Assembly (NCBI RefSeq): GCF_002093625.1
Contig: NZ_MRWD01000021.1
Location: 1-64,000, forward strand
DNA length: 64,000 nt
From: Rouxiella silvae
GTDB lineage: Bacteria > Pseudomonadota > Gammaproteobacteria > Enterobacterales > Enterobacteriaceae
Direction of reading: 5' to 3'
Under the pieces are notes generated by a model that made no database searches, was not told where the DNA came from, and was given only the letters and a program-made list of their open reading frames with translations. This document shows, in pieces, positions 1 to 9,911 of this stretch. Position numbers and translations under genes: made by a program. Position 1 is the stretch's first letter. The number at the start of each line of letters is the position of its first letter.

Positions 1-348
1 TACTAAGTCCTTAAGAAATAAAGTCGACAAGCTATATCGAAAACAGAGTCTTTGCTCACAGTTAAGTGACACTTTGCTTGATATGGATCAATTGGCTAAA
101 ACGAGATACTTGCTGGTGAGGGCCTTTGACGCCGGATCATTAAAAATATTAAATTAAATTCACGTTTTAATTTTTAGGATAAACCGTATCAACAGACCAT
201 GCTAAATCTGAGTTTTTACAAATAACCCTATGATTTCAGATCTAAATAACCTGATTTTTTTATGAGATCACCCTTTCCTCTTTTGAAAAATAGCTAACCT
301 TAACTAGATACTTAAAATTTTCTTATCAATAAGGGCAAGGAGAATATT
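1..348. other. AT-rich non-coding flank
   Basis: No convincing gene is visible in this stretch. It is visibly richer in A and T than the core genes further right and holds several A/T runs around 150-340. It ends in a strong Shine-Dalgarno (AAGGAGA) that serves the gene at 349. It probably contains that gene's promoter, but no clear -35/-10 pair stands out. Base composition and the orphan gene that follows suggest acquired DNA. Confidence 0.5.
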
Positions 349-882
349 ATGCCGAATGGATTTCCAGAAGGTAAGTTCCGCATTATCAATAGAGATACCG
401 GTCACTGCCTGGCAAGTTTTTACGGCGGCCAATCTTATGGCAGTCAGGATGCCTATGACCGATTGACGGGTGAAAAAGGCGCTATCACCTACTCACACAC
501 TAACGACAGAGTTTTTGGTCTGCGGTCTGAACCTCAAAATGAGGATATCGAACTCTGGTATTCCGATGGTTCCAATGACCCGTGGGGCAAGCCGAAAAAG
601 AGGCTTTTCAATATCATTGAAGACATTAGAACCCGTTGGGTACTGCAGGTTGACGAGGGGCAAAGATACAGCCTCGAGGGCATTACTGAGCCTGCCGTAG
701 GAGTAAGAATGTTTGGTGCCGGACGTGACGGGGTCAACAGATGGCAGGAAGAGGACGGTTTTATTTATGTTCATGGCAACTGGGATCAAGTCCTTACCCT
801 CGCCTATAAAGCCGGAAGCGATGAGGCAGTCGCGGTAATGACCGCCCGCGGTGCGCCAAACCAGCAGTGGATATTTAAGTAA
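349..882 (+). CDS. Lectin-like (ricin-B/beta-trefoil type) hypothetical protein
   Basis: A 177-residue protein without signal peptide or membrane segment, so probably cytoplasmic or released by lysis or a specialised route. It has Trp-containing repeats that resemble the QxW repeats of ricin-B beta-trefoil lectins: FRIINRDTG near the start, RWQEEDGFIYV around residue 125, and a terminal NQQWIF. Such folds bind sugars, but a ligand cannot be told here. The ATG at 349 has an AAGGAGA ribosome site 5-6 bases upstream. It stands alone and runs convergently towards fhuB, with an inverted repeat between them. Upstream DNA is AT-rich, suggesting horizontal gain. The family call is from motif resemblance only; it could be another beta-rich carbohydrate-binding fold. 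Confidence 0.6.
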   Translation: MPNGFPEGKFRIINRDTGHCLASFYGGQSYGSQDAYDRLTGEKGAITYSHTNDRVFGLRSEPQNEDIELWYSDGSNDPWGKPKKRLFNIIEDIRTRWVLQVDEGQRYSLEGITEPAVGVRMFGAGRDGVNRWQEEDGFIYVHGNWDQVLTLAYKAGSDEAVAVMTARGAPNQQWIFK

Positions 883-930
883 TGTTGACCGTTTCATCAC
901 CGCGGCTTTATCAATAATCAGGCGGCCTAA

Positions 931-967
931 CAGCGCGTAATCCTGATAATTTCCTGATTACGCGCTG
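931..967. terminator. Perfect 12-bp inverted repeat between convergent genes
   Basis: Arms CAGCGCGTAATC (931-942) and GATTACGCGCTG (956-967) are exact reverse complements around a 13-base loop. The position between two convergent gene ends (882 and 981) suggests a bidirectional terminator. There is no T-run of the classical rho-independent kind, so it may also act as a 3'-end stabiliser. Confidence 0.6.
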
Positions 968-980
968 AGTAATTACTGAT

Positions 981-2969
981 TTACGACGCCTGTTTACGTA
1001 GCAGATAGATAAAGTAAGGTGCGCCGATAAAGGTCGCCAACAGCCCCGCCGGAATTTGATTCGGAAAGATAATCATTCGCCCCAGCCAGTCGGCCAGCAC
1101 CATCAACAGACCGCCCAACAGACTGGCAATCATCCACTGCGCAATTGCCCGACGGAAACCCAGCATCCGCGCCATGTGCGGCGCCATCAGTCCAATAAAA
1201 CTTAGCGGCCCCACGGTTAGCGTGGCCAGAGCCGTCATGATTGCCGCTAAGGCCAGCAGAGTCAAACGACTGGGGGCCAGCGCCAGCCCAACTGAACGCC
1301 CGGTAACACTGCCCAGCGGTAAAATATTTACCCAGCGGCGGCAGAAAGGCACCAACGCCAGCAGTACCAAGGTAATAATGCCGGTGCGCCATGCCTGCTC
1401 CGCCGTCACTGAATAGGTCGAGCCAGATATCCAGGTCAGCAAACCACCCATGCGCGGATCACCACTGGCTAGCAGCAGTGTCAATATCGTATTAAAGGCA
1501 GTACTCAGCGCTATTCCGGCCAGCAGCATGCGCTCCGGGGAAAAACGACGGACGCCGGACACCAGCATAATCACCACCAACGTGATTGCTGCGCCTAGGC
1601 TCCCCGCCGGTAACAGCCAGGCAAAGGCATCGCCAGGCACCAGAAACAGCATAATGACCACGCCAAAAGCGGCACCGGAGCTGATGCCCAAGACTTCGGG
1701 ACTCGCCATCGGGTTACCGGTAAGCTTTTGAATAATCACCCCCGCAGAGGCCAGCATCACGCCCGCTGCCAGTGCGGCAAAAACTCTCGGCGTGCGCCAC
1801 GGCAACAGTGAATCAAGCTGATGCCCCAGCGACCACTGCCAGCCGTGCGCGTCGCGGCCAAAACACAGCGCGAGCGCCATTCCCGCCAGCAGCAGCACGC
1901 CCGCTAAACTCATCCAATGCAGCAGATGATGGCGCTCATTAGGCACGTGGTCGCCAATATTCATCGGTGGCGGCACCGCGCTATTTCGCAGACGCGGCAG
2001 CAACCACAGTAAAATCGGTGCCCCCACCAGCGCGGTGGCCGCCCCCGTAGAGACCTCCAACCAGACTTGTGCTAGCCACAGAACAATTTGATCGGTGAAC
2101 CACAGCAGCAGTGCGCCGATAATGGGGGCCAAGATCAGCCGTGATTTCAATCGCCGTGCGCCGAGGATTTTGGCCAGTAGCGGCGCAAACAGCCCGATAA
2201 AGCCGATTATTCCCACTGCATTCACCAACTGTGCACTCATCACTATCGCCAGCGCCAACACGGCAAAGCGTGCGACCGAAAGCCCCAGGCCAAGATTCTT
2301 GGCAACGCCGTCGTCCAGCCCGAGCAGCGTCATCGGGCGCTGCAGCATAAACGCTAACAGCCAGACAACCCCCACTCTCGGCAACAGAAAACGGGCGGTG
2401 TGCCAGTCCTGCTGATTTAAAGAGCCGGTACTCCAAATATACAGGCTTTGCAATTGCTGATAGTTAAACAGTCCAAGCAAACTGCTCACAGCACCGCAAT
2501 AAAGCCCCAACACTAAACCGGCGAGGATCAGCGTGACCGGTGACATTCTCTTGCCCCAGGCAACCCCAAATACCACCAGCCCGACCACCACCGCGCCAAT
2601 CATGGCCGCAAACTGCTGGGTAATCTGTCCGCCCGGTAGGCTCCACAGCGTCGCGACCGTCAAGCCGAGTTGCGCGCCAGCGGAGACGCCGAGCGTAGAA
2701 GGTTCGGCGAGAGGATTGCGTAAAACCTGCTGAAACAGTAGCCCGACTAGCCCAAGACCCGCACCGGCCAGCAGCGCCACGGCCGAACGTGGCAACAGGC
2801 TGTAGTGAAACAGCATCTGGCGCACGTCGTCGATATTGGGCTGCCAAAGCGCTTCACGCCACAGAGCCAGGGGAAGTTGATGTTGCAGGTTATACAGATT
2901 GAGCAGAATACAGATAACCGCAAGAGAAATAAGCAGGGCCAGCGTCTGGCTGACTGAACGGCGATTCAT
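981..2969 (-). CDS. fhuB: Ferrichrome ABC transporter permease FhuB
   Basis: FhuB is the inner-membrane permease that moves ferric hydroxamates from FhuD into the cytoplasm, powered by FhuC. The 662-residue protein has the FhuB hallmark of two fused FecCD-type permease halves (about residues 1-330 and 350-662), each with many hydrophobic segments and matching GLAEPSTLGVSAGA-like and GNPMASPEVLGISSGA-like loops. The start at 2969 gives an ATGA overlap with the fhuD stop and a length near the E. coli 660; an upstream in-frame ATG at 3020 would place 17 unlikely residues inside fhuD. Last gene of the fhuACDB operon. Confidence 0.96.
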   Translation of the reverse strand: MNRRSVSQTLALLISLAVICILLNLYNLQHQLPLALWREALWQPNIDDVRQMLFHYSLLPRSAVALLAGAGLGLVGLLFQQVLRNPLAEPSTLGVSAGAQLGLTVATLWSLPGGQITQQFAAMIGAVVVGLVVFGVAWGKRMSPVTLILAGLVLGLYCGAVSSLLGLFNYQQLQSLYIWSTGSLNQQDWHTARFLLPRVGVVWLLAFMLQRPMTLLGLDDGVAKNLGLGLSVARFAVLALAIVMSAQLVNAVGIIGFIGLFAPLLAKILGARRLKSRLILAPIIGALLLWFTDQIVLWLAQVWLEVSTGAATALVGAPILLWLLPRLRNSAVPPPMNIGDHVPNERHHLLHWMSLAGVLLLAGMALALCFGRDAHGWQWSLGHQLDSLLPWRTPRVFAALAAGVMLASAGVIIQKLTGNPMASPEVLGISSGAAFGVVIMLFLVPGDAFAWLLPAGSLGAAITLVVIMLVSGVRRFSPERMLLAGIALSTAFNTILTLLLASGDPRMGGLLTWISGSTYSVTAEQAWRTGIITLVLLALVPFCRRWVNILPLGSVTGRSVGLALAPSRLTLLALAAIMTALATLTVGPLSFIGLMAPHMARMLGFRRAIAQWMIASLLGGLLMVLADWLGRMIIFPNQIPAGLLATFIGAPYFIYLLRKQAS

Positions 2970-3877
2970 ACAGGCTTCCCAAGCGTGGTCGATAAAATAT
3001 GACAAAAACGCATGGCGCAAAACGTCGCGCCATAAAACCAGACGGCAGGCACCACACTGAGCTGATCCTCACGCACAAACGGCAGCGACTGCCACAGCGG
3101 TGTTTTGGAAACTTCGGCCATCAGTGCTTCACTGCCGTGATTGAAACAGAGTGCACGGGCGTGTTTGATGGACGCCAGCCGTTCAATGCCTACCGTTGCA
3201 CTTCCCCAAAAGTTTTTCTCGCCGTTCCAGGCGTTGGTGAGTCCGACGTCGGTCAGCACTTCCTGCAACAGGCTGCCTTCACCAAATACCAGCACGTGTC
3301 GCTTATCGAGGAAAGAAAACAACAACACCGGCTGGTCCGCGACGGACTTAACGCTATCGCGCGTTTGCGCCAAAACTTGCTGATATTGTTGTAAATGTTG
3401 AGCGGCTCGTGTTTGTAGGCCAAGATATTCTGCCAGCTTGTGAAGCGATCGAATCGCCTGCTGCAACGGTTGACCACTGCCGTCGTTGGCAGTTACGGAC
3501 AGCACCGGGCTAATGGACTCAAGCTGGCTGGCTTTCGGGCCATAGCCTTGAGAGATAAGAATAAGTGACGGGTTCATCTGCTGCATCAATTCAAGATTCG
3601 GCGCAGTGCGCTGGCCGACTTCAATCACCGAAGGAGCCAGCCTGGGCTCTTCAACCCACAAATTATAATTGCGAATATCCGCAACGCCCATAGGCATGAC
3701 GCCCAGTGCGATAAGCAACTCGGCAGGCAACCATTCCAAGGCAATAATGCGAGTCAGGTCAATAGCCGCATTTTTGGCCGCAAGCTGAGAACTCAATACG
3801 GGGAAAGCTGAAAACAGCGGCACCATCGCCATCGCCTGCAGCAGGCGACGGCGGGTAAAATCGGGAAAATTACGCAT
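2966..3877 (-). CDS. fhuD: Ferrichrome-binding periplasmic protein FhuD
   Basis: FhuD takes hydroxamate siderophores from FhuA in the periplasm and hands them to FhuB. It is 303 residues (E. coli 296). The N-terminus has a twin-arginine signal (TRRRLLQAM followed by a hydrophobic stretch), as in E. coli FhuD, so export is probably by Tat. The body is a class III binding protein with the typical two lobes joined by a long helix. Its start overlaps the fhuC stop by one base (TAATG) and its stop overlaps the fhuB start, which implies translational coupling. Confidence 0.96.
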   Translation of the reverse strand: MRNFPDFTRRRLLQAMAMVPLFSAFPVLSSQLAAKNAAIDLTRIIALEWLPAELLIALGVMPMGVADIRNYNLWVEEPRLAPSVIEVGQRTAPNLELMQQMNPSLILISQGYGPKASQLESISPVLSVTANDGSGQPLQQAIRSLHKLAEYLGLQTRAAQHLQQYQQVLAQTRDSVKSVADQPVLLFSFLDKRHVLVFGEGSLLQEVLTDVGLTNAWNGEKNFWGSATVGIERLASIKHARALCFNHGSEALMAEVSKTPLWQSLPFVREDQLSVVPAVWFYGATFCAMRFCHILSTTLGKPV

Positions 3878-4689
3878 TAGTATACAAAGCTTACCGGTGC
3901 CCCACCCGCTGGGTGAGGCAAAATGCCCATTGGAATGCCGTAGACTTTCTCGAGAACATCACCCTGCATCATCTGCTCAGGATTGCCCTCGGCAATCATT
4001 TCTCCCGCGCGTAACGCCACCAGACGGTCGCAGTAGCGGGCGGCCATATTGATGTCATGCAGCACGGCAATAACCGTCAACCCTTTGTGATGACTCAACC
4101 GCTGGATAAGCGCCAGCACGTCAACCTGATGGGCAATATCCAGTGCGGAAGTCGGTTCGTCTAGCAAAAGACAGCGACTGTCTTGTGCCACCATCATCGC
4201 CAGCCACGCGCGCTGACGCTCGCCGCCGGAAAGGCTATCGACCAGACGTTGGGCAAAGGGCTGAAGGCCCACCAACTCAATGGCTTCTTCTACTTTTTCA
4301 CGATCATGCAGTCGAAAACGCCCCAGCGCGCCGTGCCAAGGATAACGACCAATCGCCACCAGTTCGTGAACCGTCATGCCTTCTGCCGCTGGCAACTGCT
4401 GGGGGAGATAAGCAACCTGACGCGCAAAAGCTTTGCTTTCCCACTGTTCGACCGGTTTTTCGTTAAGCAGCACTTTACCCGACGAGGCTGGCTGATGGCG
4501 GCCGAGCATTTTAAGCAGCGTGGATTTACCCGATCCGTTATGGCCAATCAATCCACACACTTTTCCCTGTGGGAAGGTGAGCGAAAGAGGGGCTAATAGC
4601 GTGCGCCCGGGCACGGTAAAACTCACCTGATCCAAACGATAAATGCTGTCTTCAAGCATCTGCTGCTGTGCTACATGGGCAGTTTTCAT
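3877..4689 (-). CDS. fhuC: Ferrichrome ABC transporter ATPase FhuC
   Basis: FhuC is the cytoplasmic ATPase driving FhuB. In its 270 residues (E. coli 265) are Walker A GHNGSGKS (49-56), the ABC signature LSGGERQRAW, Walker B LLLDEP and the switch His in VLHDINMA. It lies 71 bases downstream of fhuA. A hairpin in that gap (4708-4740) could lower expression of the transporter genes relative to the receptor. Confidence 0.97.
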   Translation of the reverse strand: MKTAHVAQQQMLEDSIYRLDQVSFTVPGRTLLAPLSLTFPQGKVCGLIGHNGSGKSTLLKMLGRHQPASSGKVLLNEKPVEQWESKAFARQVAYLPQQLPAAEGMTVHELVAIGRYPWHGALGRFRLHDREKVEEAIELVGLQPFAQRLVDSLSGGERQRAWLAMMVAQDSRCLLLDEPTSALDIAHQVDVLALIQRLSHHKGLTVIAVLHDINMAARYCDRLVALRAGEMIAEGNPEQMMQGDVLEKVYGIPMGILPHPAGGAPVSFVY

Positions 4690-4707
4690 AATGGCCTATC
4701 GTTAAGT

Positions 4708-4740
4708 TAGCCGGTTTCAGTGTGGCACTGTGACCGGCTA
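4708..4740 (-). terminator. Hairpin between fhuA and fhuC
   Basis: TAGCCGGT (4708-4715) pairs with ACCGGCTA (4733-4740), with a further CAGTG/CACTG pairing inside. Read in the operon direction it has no T-run, so it more likely attenuates transcription or protects the fhuA mRNA end than fully stops the operon. Confidence 0.5.
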
Positions 4741-4760
4741 TTTTAGCAAGGAATAACCGA

Positions 4761-6983
4761 TTAGAAGCGGAAGGTGGCCGTCGCAACTATCTGACGATCG
4801 GTGCCCCAGTAGCAGGCATAATCGCGATAGCAGCTGGCAACGTACTCGCGGTTAAACAGGTTGTTAATATTGACGCCGACGGAAGAGCCCGGCAGTCCAA
4901 CACGTGCCAGATCGTATTTAACCAACGCATCAACAAGGGCATAGCTCGCCACGTTGAACGGCTTGTTATTGTCTTCACCGGTGGTGTAGAAGCTGGACGT
5001 CGCCCCTACGTAGCGCACGCCGGAGCCTACTGTCAGGCCGCTAAGCGCCGACTCGTGGAAGGTATAATCGGCCCACAGTGAGGCCATGTTGCGCGGCACT
5101 TCCACTGGGCGCTGCCCCTGATAGTTGGTGTCGTGCGTATATTTCGCATCGGTAAAAGTATAGGAAGCGATGACGTTAATATTGGCATTAACGGCGGCTT
5201 TTGCCTCCAACTCCACGCCGCGCGAGCGGATGACGCCAGACTGAACGCTGAAATTGATGTTAGCCGGGTCAACCGTCAGATTGTTGTCTTTGGTGAGCTG
5301 ATACACCGCCGCCGTCAGGCTAATGGGGCGATCATCAGGAATATATTTCAGACCGGCTTCATACTGCTTGCCAATCGACGGCTTAAACGGCTGAAAGGTT
5401 GCCGATGCGCCAGGCGTGGGCTCAAACGACTCGCTGTAGCTAAAGTACGGTGAAATACCATTATCAAACAGGTAGTTGAGACCGCCGCGCCAGGTAATAT
5501 GGTGATCTTTAATGGCTGCCGTCGTATTGCTGCTGCGGGTCAGCGTTGAGGTTTTTGCAATGTCATATCGCGCACCGGTGGTCAGGATCCAATGATTCCA
5601 CTCGGCCTGATCCTGCACGTATAGGCCCGTCTGCTCCTGACGATTTAACACGTTGTACAGGAAGCCGCCCTTCGCATCTGAATTGTTGTAGTCAGGATTG
5701 GTCAGGCTGAGGTTGTTGGCAGAACCATAATCGGCATCAATACTGTTACTCATTCGCATATAATCGACACCCATCAACAGGGTGTGATCGACCGCGGCGG
5801 TCGAGAATTTGGCCTGCGCCTGCGTATCAACATCGAAGTTGTTCAGCTTCTCGGAAGAGACCACATAACCCCGGCTAATTTGCGCCGGTGCCACGTATCC
5901 GGTGTCATAGATGCCGGTATATTTGCTGTCAATTTTGGTATAACGCAGGTTTTGGCGTACGGTCCAAGTATCGTTGAACTGGTGATCGAAGCTGTAGCCC
6001 ACCATTTTCTGATCCCGCGACAGTCGACTGTTGCCGTCTCCATCGTTGAAATCGGTCGAAAGTTTGTGCGGTTTTCCATTGGCATCGTAGAAAGGCACTA
6101 CCGTTCCCTGACGCGGCAACCAGCCGTAGAAGCCAGAGTCAGGGTCATCCTGGAAATTACTCAGGAAAGTGAAGTTGGTTTTATCATCAGGACGCCAGCT
6201 GAAAGACGGGGCAATCGCGTAACGTTTCTCTTTCGCCATCACCTGCTGAGTGTTTTGGCTGTGGGCTACGCCGGTTAAGCGATAGGAATACACGCCATCA
6301 TCGTCAATGGCATCGCTAAAGTCGAAACCGGTTTGATAGAGGCTGTCTGACCCCATTTTGAACTGTATTTCACGTAATGGCTCAATGGTCGGACGCTTGC
6401 TGACCATAGTAATCACGCCACCCGGATTGCTTTTGCCGTATAAAACGGAAGATGGGCCGCGCAGCAGCTCAACGCGTTCCAGGAAATACGGGTCCATCGA
6501 CACTTCAGAGTAGTTGTCGCCCTGCAATTTGATGCCGTCGAGATACTGATTGGTGTTTACCGAGGTAAATCCACGAATTGCCACGGCATCATAAGTACTG
6601 GAGCTGCCTCTGCTGGCGAACACGCCCGGCGCATAGTTCAACGCCTCTTTTACCGTGGTGGGTTGGCGCGTATCCATCTCTTCACGCGTGACAACAGAAA
6701 TTGACTGCGGCGTTTTCACAATCGGCGTGTCGGTTTTTGTGCCGGTGGCGCTGTGTTTAGCAACTATCGTCGGCGCCGGACCCCAGGCAGATTCAGGCGC
6801 AACGTTGGATGCGCTGTCGCCGATGACGGTGATGGTATCGTTTTTTGGCGCACTCGCTGTCGTTTCAGCCGCAACGGCTTGAAAAACAAAGCCGGTTAGC
6901 GCGGCGGCAACGGTTAATGCAATCTTGTTACGGATGAAAGGTGCTGAGCAGTTATTCACAGACGGAGTGCGCATATCGGCCAT
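4761..6983 (-). CDS. fhuA: Ferrichrome outer-membrane receptor FhuA
   Basis: FhuA is the TonB-dependent outer-membrane receptor for ferrichrome and, in relatives, a phage and colicin receptor. The 740-residue precursor has a Sec signal peptide ending near AVAA, a TonB box (DTITVIG), a plug domain with APGVF...LYGKSNPGG motifs, and a 22-strand barrel ending in Phe (VATATFRF). A C-terminal Cys pair (ASCYRDYACYW) is kept. The region matching the E. coli gating loop L4 is much shorter and lacks its Cys pair. Transcribed from a Fur-controlled promoter upstream. An in-frame ATG three codons later is an alternative start. Confidence 0.97.
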   Translation of the reverse strand: MADMRTPSVNNCSAPFIRNKIALTVAAALTGFVFQAVAAETTASAPKNDTITVIGDSASNVAPESAWGPAPTIVAKHSATGTKTDTPIVKTPQSISVVTREEMDTRQPTTVKEALNYAPGVFASRGSSSTYDAVAIRGFTSVNTNQYLDGIKLQGDNYSEVSMDPYFLERVELLRGPSSVLYGKSNPGGVITMVSKRPTIEPLREIQFKMGSDSLYQTGFDFSDAIDDDGVYSYRLTGVAHSQNTQQVMAKEKRYAIAPSFSWRPDDKTNFTFLSNFQDDPDSGFYGWLPRQGTVVPFYDANGKPHKLSTDFNDGDGNSRLSRDQKMVGYSFDHQFNDTWTVRQNLRYTKIDSKYTGIYDTGYVAPAQISRGYVVSSEKLNNFDVDTQAQAKFSTAAVDHTLLMGVDYMRMSNSIDADYGSANNLSLTNPDYNNSDAKGGFLYNVLNRQEQTGLYVQDQAEWNHWILTTGARYDIAKTSTLTRSSNTTAAIKDHHITWRGGLNYLFDNGISPYFSYSESFEPTPGASATFQPFKPSIGKQYEAGLKYIPDDRPISLTAAVYQLTKDNNLTVDPANINFSVQSGVIRSRGVELEAKAAVNANINVIASYTFTDAKYTHDTNYQGQRPVEVPRNMASLWADYTFHESALSGLTVGSGVRYVGATSSFYTTGEDNNKPFNVASYALVDALVKYDLARVGLPGSSVGVNINNLFNREYVASCYRDYACYWGTDRQIVATATFRF

Positions 6984-7021
6984 TGGTTAATCCCGGGAGA
7001 CATTGAAATAGGAATGAAAAC

Positions 7022-7040
7022 GATAATTATTATTATAACG
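7022..7040 (-). promoter_or_regulatory. Fur box upstream of fhuA
   Basis: The 19 bases starting GATAATTATTATTATAAC match the Fur consensus GATAATGATAATCATTATC at about 13 positions. The site lies about 40 bases upstream of the fhuA start, where Fur with Fe2+ would block transcription. Iron repression of the fhu operon is established in E. coli; use of this site here is inferred. Confidence 0.8.
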
Positions 7041-7184
7041 ATCGCATAATATGCGTAAGTGTCAGGAAACTGCAAGAGCATTTACCTTTTACGCTAACTG
7101 AGCGCCATCTAGGTAACCTTGCATTGTTTATGGTCAATTAACCGGTAGAAAGCTGATGAATAAAGGGCTGTGCGGAGAAGGAAA

Positions 7185-7219
7185 AAAATAAAAAAAAAGC
7201 GCGATATCAATCGCGCTTT
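7185..7219 (-). terminator. Rho-independent terminator of mrcB
   Basis: The stem AAAGCGCGA (7196-7204) / TCGCGCTTT (7211-7219) is followed, in the mrcB direction, by a run of T with one interruption. This is a strong intrinsic terminator about 50 bases past the mrcB stop. Confidence 0.88.
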
Positions 7220-7271
7220 GTTTATTGGGCATTTGCCAGAGTGGAAAAAGCCTAAAATAGCCGTGTCAGGT

Positions 7272-9911
7272 CTATTTTGAGCCGAACATGTCTTTTATCC
7301 ATCCTGCTACACCATTACTGTCTTTTTTCTCATCCTGAGGCTGCTGTTGCTGCGGCTGGCCCTGTTGTTGCGGCTGCTGCTGCTGAGGATGCTGCTGTTG
7401 GAAAAGTTGCTGCTGCTGTTGCTGCTGTTGATAGGCAGCCGCCTGTGCAGCTTGGCACAGCTTCTGCGCATCGTCGGTCCACACAGGAATAGTGCGCAGG
7501 CCACCGCCGGTCAGTAATCCTCCTCCGTTGTTGCAGATGAAGTTACCGCTGTCGTCGATATTCATCATGCTAACGTCGTCGGGCACCTGCAGATCAAGCG
7601 GCATTGGGGTAATGTTGCTCAGATAGCGGCTATAAAGCGCCAGCGCACCGGTTGAGCCCCACAGTTTAGAAGGCGCATTGTTATCACGCCCCACCCAAGT
7701 GATCGCCACCTGGTTACCGTCGATGCCCGCAAACCAGCTGTCGCGCAGTTCGTTGGAAGTTCCGGTTTTCGCTGCCAGATGCAGTTTAGGGTACTTCACT
7801 GCCAGGGCGCGTGAGGTGCCTTCAGAAACAACCTGCTGCATCGCGTAGAGCGTCAGATAGGCGGCTTCTGACGGAACAACGCGTTCTGCCTGCGGATAGC
7901 TCTGATAAAGCACCGTGCCGTCTTCACCAATCACCGAGCGCACTGCCGACAGCGGCGCTTTGTTACCGCCACTGGCGATAGTCTGGTACTCCTGCGCCAC
8001 TTCCATCGGCGTGAGGGCAATAGCCCCCAGCAGCATAGATGGCGTCTGATTTAATGACTCTTTAGGAATGCCCAGATTAATCAGCGTTTTGGTAATGTTA
8101 TCAAGGCCGACGGCCATACCGAGATTAACCGTTGGTACGTTCATCGAGCGAGCCAACGCATCAACCAGCAGGACCTGACCGCGGAACTGATTATCATCGT
8201 TATGCGGTGACCAGGTTTGTCCGTTTGACAGCTTGATCGACAACGGCTGGTCGGCCAGTACAGTGTTCAAACGATATTTATTCGGGTCACTCAGCGCGGT
8301 CATGTAAGTCGCTGGCTTAGCCAGTGAACCCACCTGACGACGAGCCTGCATTGCGCGGTTAAAGCCGGCAAACTGCGTTTCTGCCCCGCCCACCATCGCA
8401 CGCACTTCACCGGTGTAACGGTCAACAATCACCATCGCCGTTTCAATATCGTTGAAGCCGCTTTTCTTACGCAAGAGAGGAATACCCTCTTCCACTGCTT
8501 TTTCTGCACCGTCCTGAGCGATAGGGTCCAAGGTGGTGAAGATTTTCACGCCAGACATCGAGGTGATTTTATCACCCAGTTTTTGCTGCAGCTCCTGACG
8601 AACCATCTGCATAAAGGCAGGCTGCGGAGAAATTACCCCACCTTTAGGCTGCACACCCAGAGGACGCGCACTGAGCATGTCATACAGCTCCTGGTCGATA
8701 ATGCCCTGCTGCTGCAAGAGGCGCAGTACGAGGTTACGACGTTCGAGCGCCAGCTTCGGGTTACGCCACGGGTTGTACAGCGACGCACCTTTAACCATGC
8801 CGACCAACAGCGCCTGCTGGTCAAGACTCAGCTCGTCAACCGGACGGCCGAAGTAGTAAAGGCTGGCCAGCGGGAAGCCGCGTATCTGATCCGAACCACT
8901 CTGTCCCAAATACACTTCGTTCAGGTAAAGCTCAAGGATGCGGTCTTTGCTGTAACGGCCATCCATCAGAATTGCCATGTACGCTTCACGCGCTTTACGC
9001 CACAGGGTGCGCTGATTGGTCAGGAACAGGTTTTTAACCAGTTGCTGAGTCAGCGTACTGCCGCCCTGCACCGCGTGTCCGGCGGTAACGTTGGCAAGGA
9101 AAGCACGGCCAATTGAATAAGGACTGATGCCGTCGTGCTCATAGAAATGACGGTCTTCGGTAGCAATCAGCGTCTGCACCAGCAGGTCCGGGAAGCCGGC
9201 GCGCGGCACAAACAGGCGCTGTTCGCCGTTGGGCGACTGCAACATGGTTATCAAACGCGGATCGAGGCGGAAAATCCCGAAATCGCGATTGTTATCCATG
9301 TTTTTGATTTCTGAAAGCTCATTGCCTTTGAAAATTAGGCGGGCGTTGATCTGCCCCTCTTTGCCGTCAGGGAAGTCGAAAGGACGACGCAGCAGGTCGA
9401 TATTGCCGGCTTTCACGCTGAATTCGCCCGGGCGCGTAATGCGCGTTACCTGACGATACTGCGTGCCTTCAAGCAGATTGATCATCTCTTTTTGGGTATA
9501 CGGCGAACCCGGCTCCAGCGTGACCATGCGGCCATACACGGCGGCCGGCAACTGCCAGACTTTACCGTCGATACGTCCGCGGATCTCGGAGTCGAGATAG
9601 ACGCCGTAGGCTGCCATCAGCACGACAAAAATGATAAACAGCTTAATTAATAGCCCAAGCCAGCGGCGTTTTTTACGCGGTTTTTTGCTGGTGGCTCCCT
9701 TGCCCGACTTGGCGGTCTTACGGGTCATGCGCGACTCCTGAGGTGCTGCTTTGCGACTATCGTCATCATCTTCCTGCTCATCATTGCCCTGATAGACATA
9801 GCGCGAGTCTTCATCGTCGTCGCGACTGCGACGATCTGGACGCCCACGTTTCGGCTTGGGGGGTGACGGTTTGCCTTTTCGGCCAATCGGCTCGCGATCA
9901 TCGCCAGACAT
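7272..9911 (-). CDS. mrcB: Bifunctional penicillin-binding protein 1B
   Basis: PBP1B polymerises glycan strands and crosslinks peptides at the inner membrane, activated by LpoB. The 879-residue protein (E. coli 844) has a charged cytoplasmic tail, one transmembrane helix around residues 87-105, a UB2H region, the GT51 glycosyltransferase with [10 protein letters not shown] and [12 protein letters not shown], and a transpeptidase with SLAK (catalytic Ser), SMN and KTGT motifs. The last ~70 residues are glutamine-rich, longer than in E. coli, and end in the conserved WIKDMFGS. The cytoplasmic tail is rich in Arg, Lys and Asp. Single gene with its own terminator. Confidence 0.97.
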   Translation of the reverse strand: MSGDDREPIGRKGKPSPPKPKRGRPDRRSRDDDEDSRYVYQGNDEQEDDDDSRKAAPQESRMTRKTAKSGKGATSKKPRKKRRWLGLLIKLFIIFVVLMAAYGVYLDSEIRGRIDGKVWQLPAAVYGRMVTLEPGSPYTQKEMINLLEGTQYRQVTRITRPGEFSVKAGNIDLLRRPFDFPDGKEGQINARLIFKGNELSEIKNMDNNRDFGIFRLDPRLITMLQSPNGEQRLFVPRAGFPDLLVQTLIATEDRHFYEHDGISPYSIGRAFLANVTAGHAVQGGSTLTQQLVKNLFLTNQRTLWRKAREAYMAILMDGRYSKDRILELYLNEVYLGQSGSDQIRGFPLASLYYFGRPVDELSLDQQALLVGMVKGASLYNPWRNPKLALERRNLVLRLLQQQGIIDQELYDMLSARPLGVQPKGGVISPQPAFMQMVRQELQQKLGDKITSMSGVKIFTTLDPIAQDGAEKAVEEGIPLLRKKSGFNDIETAMVIVDRYTGEVRAMVGGAETQFAGFNRAMQARRQVGSLAKPATYMTALSDPNKYRLNTVLADQPLSIKLSNGQTWSPHNDDNQFRGQVLLVDALARSMNVPTVNLGMAVGLDNITKTLINLGIPKESLNQTPSMLLGAIALTPMEVAQEYQTIASGGNKAPLSAVRSVIGEDGTVLYQSYPQAERVVPSEAAYLTLYAMQQVVSEGTSRALAVKYPKLHLAAKTGTSNELRDSWFAGIDGNQVAITWVGRDNNAPSKLWGSTGALALYSRYLSNITPMPLDLQVPDDVSMMNIDDSGNFICNNGGGLLTGGGLRTIPVWTDDAQKLCQAAQAAAYQQQQQQQQLFQQQHPQQQQPQQQGQPQQQQPQDEKKDSNGVAGWIKDMFGSK

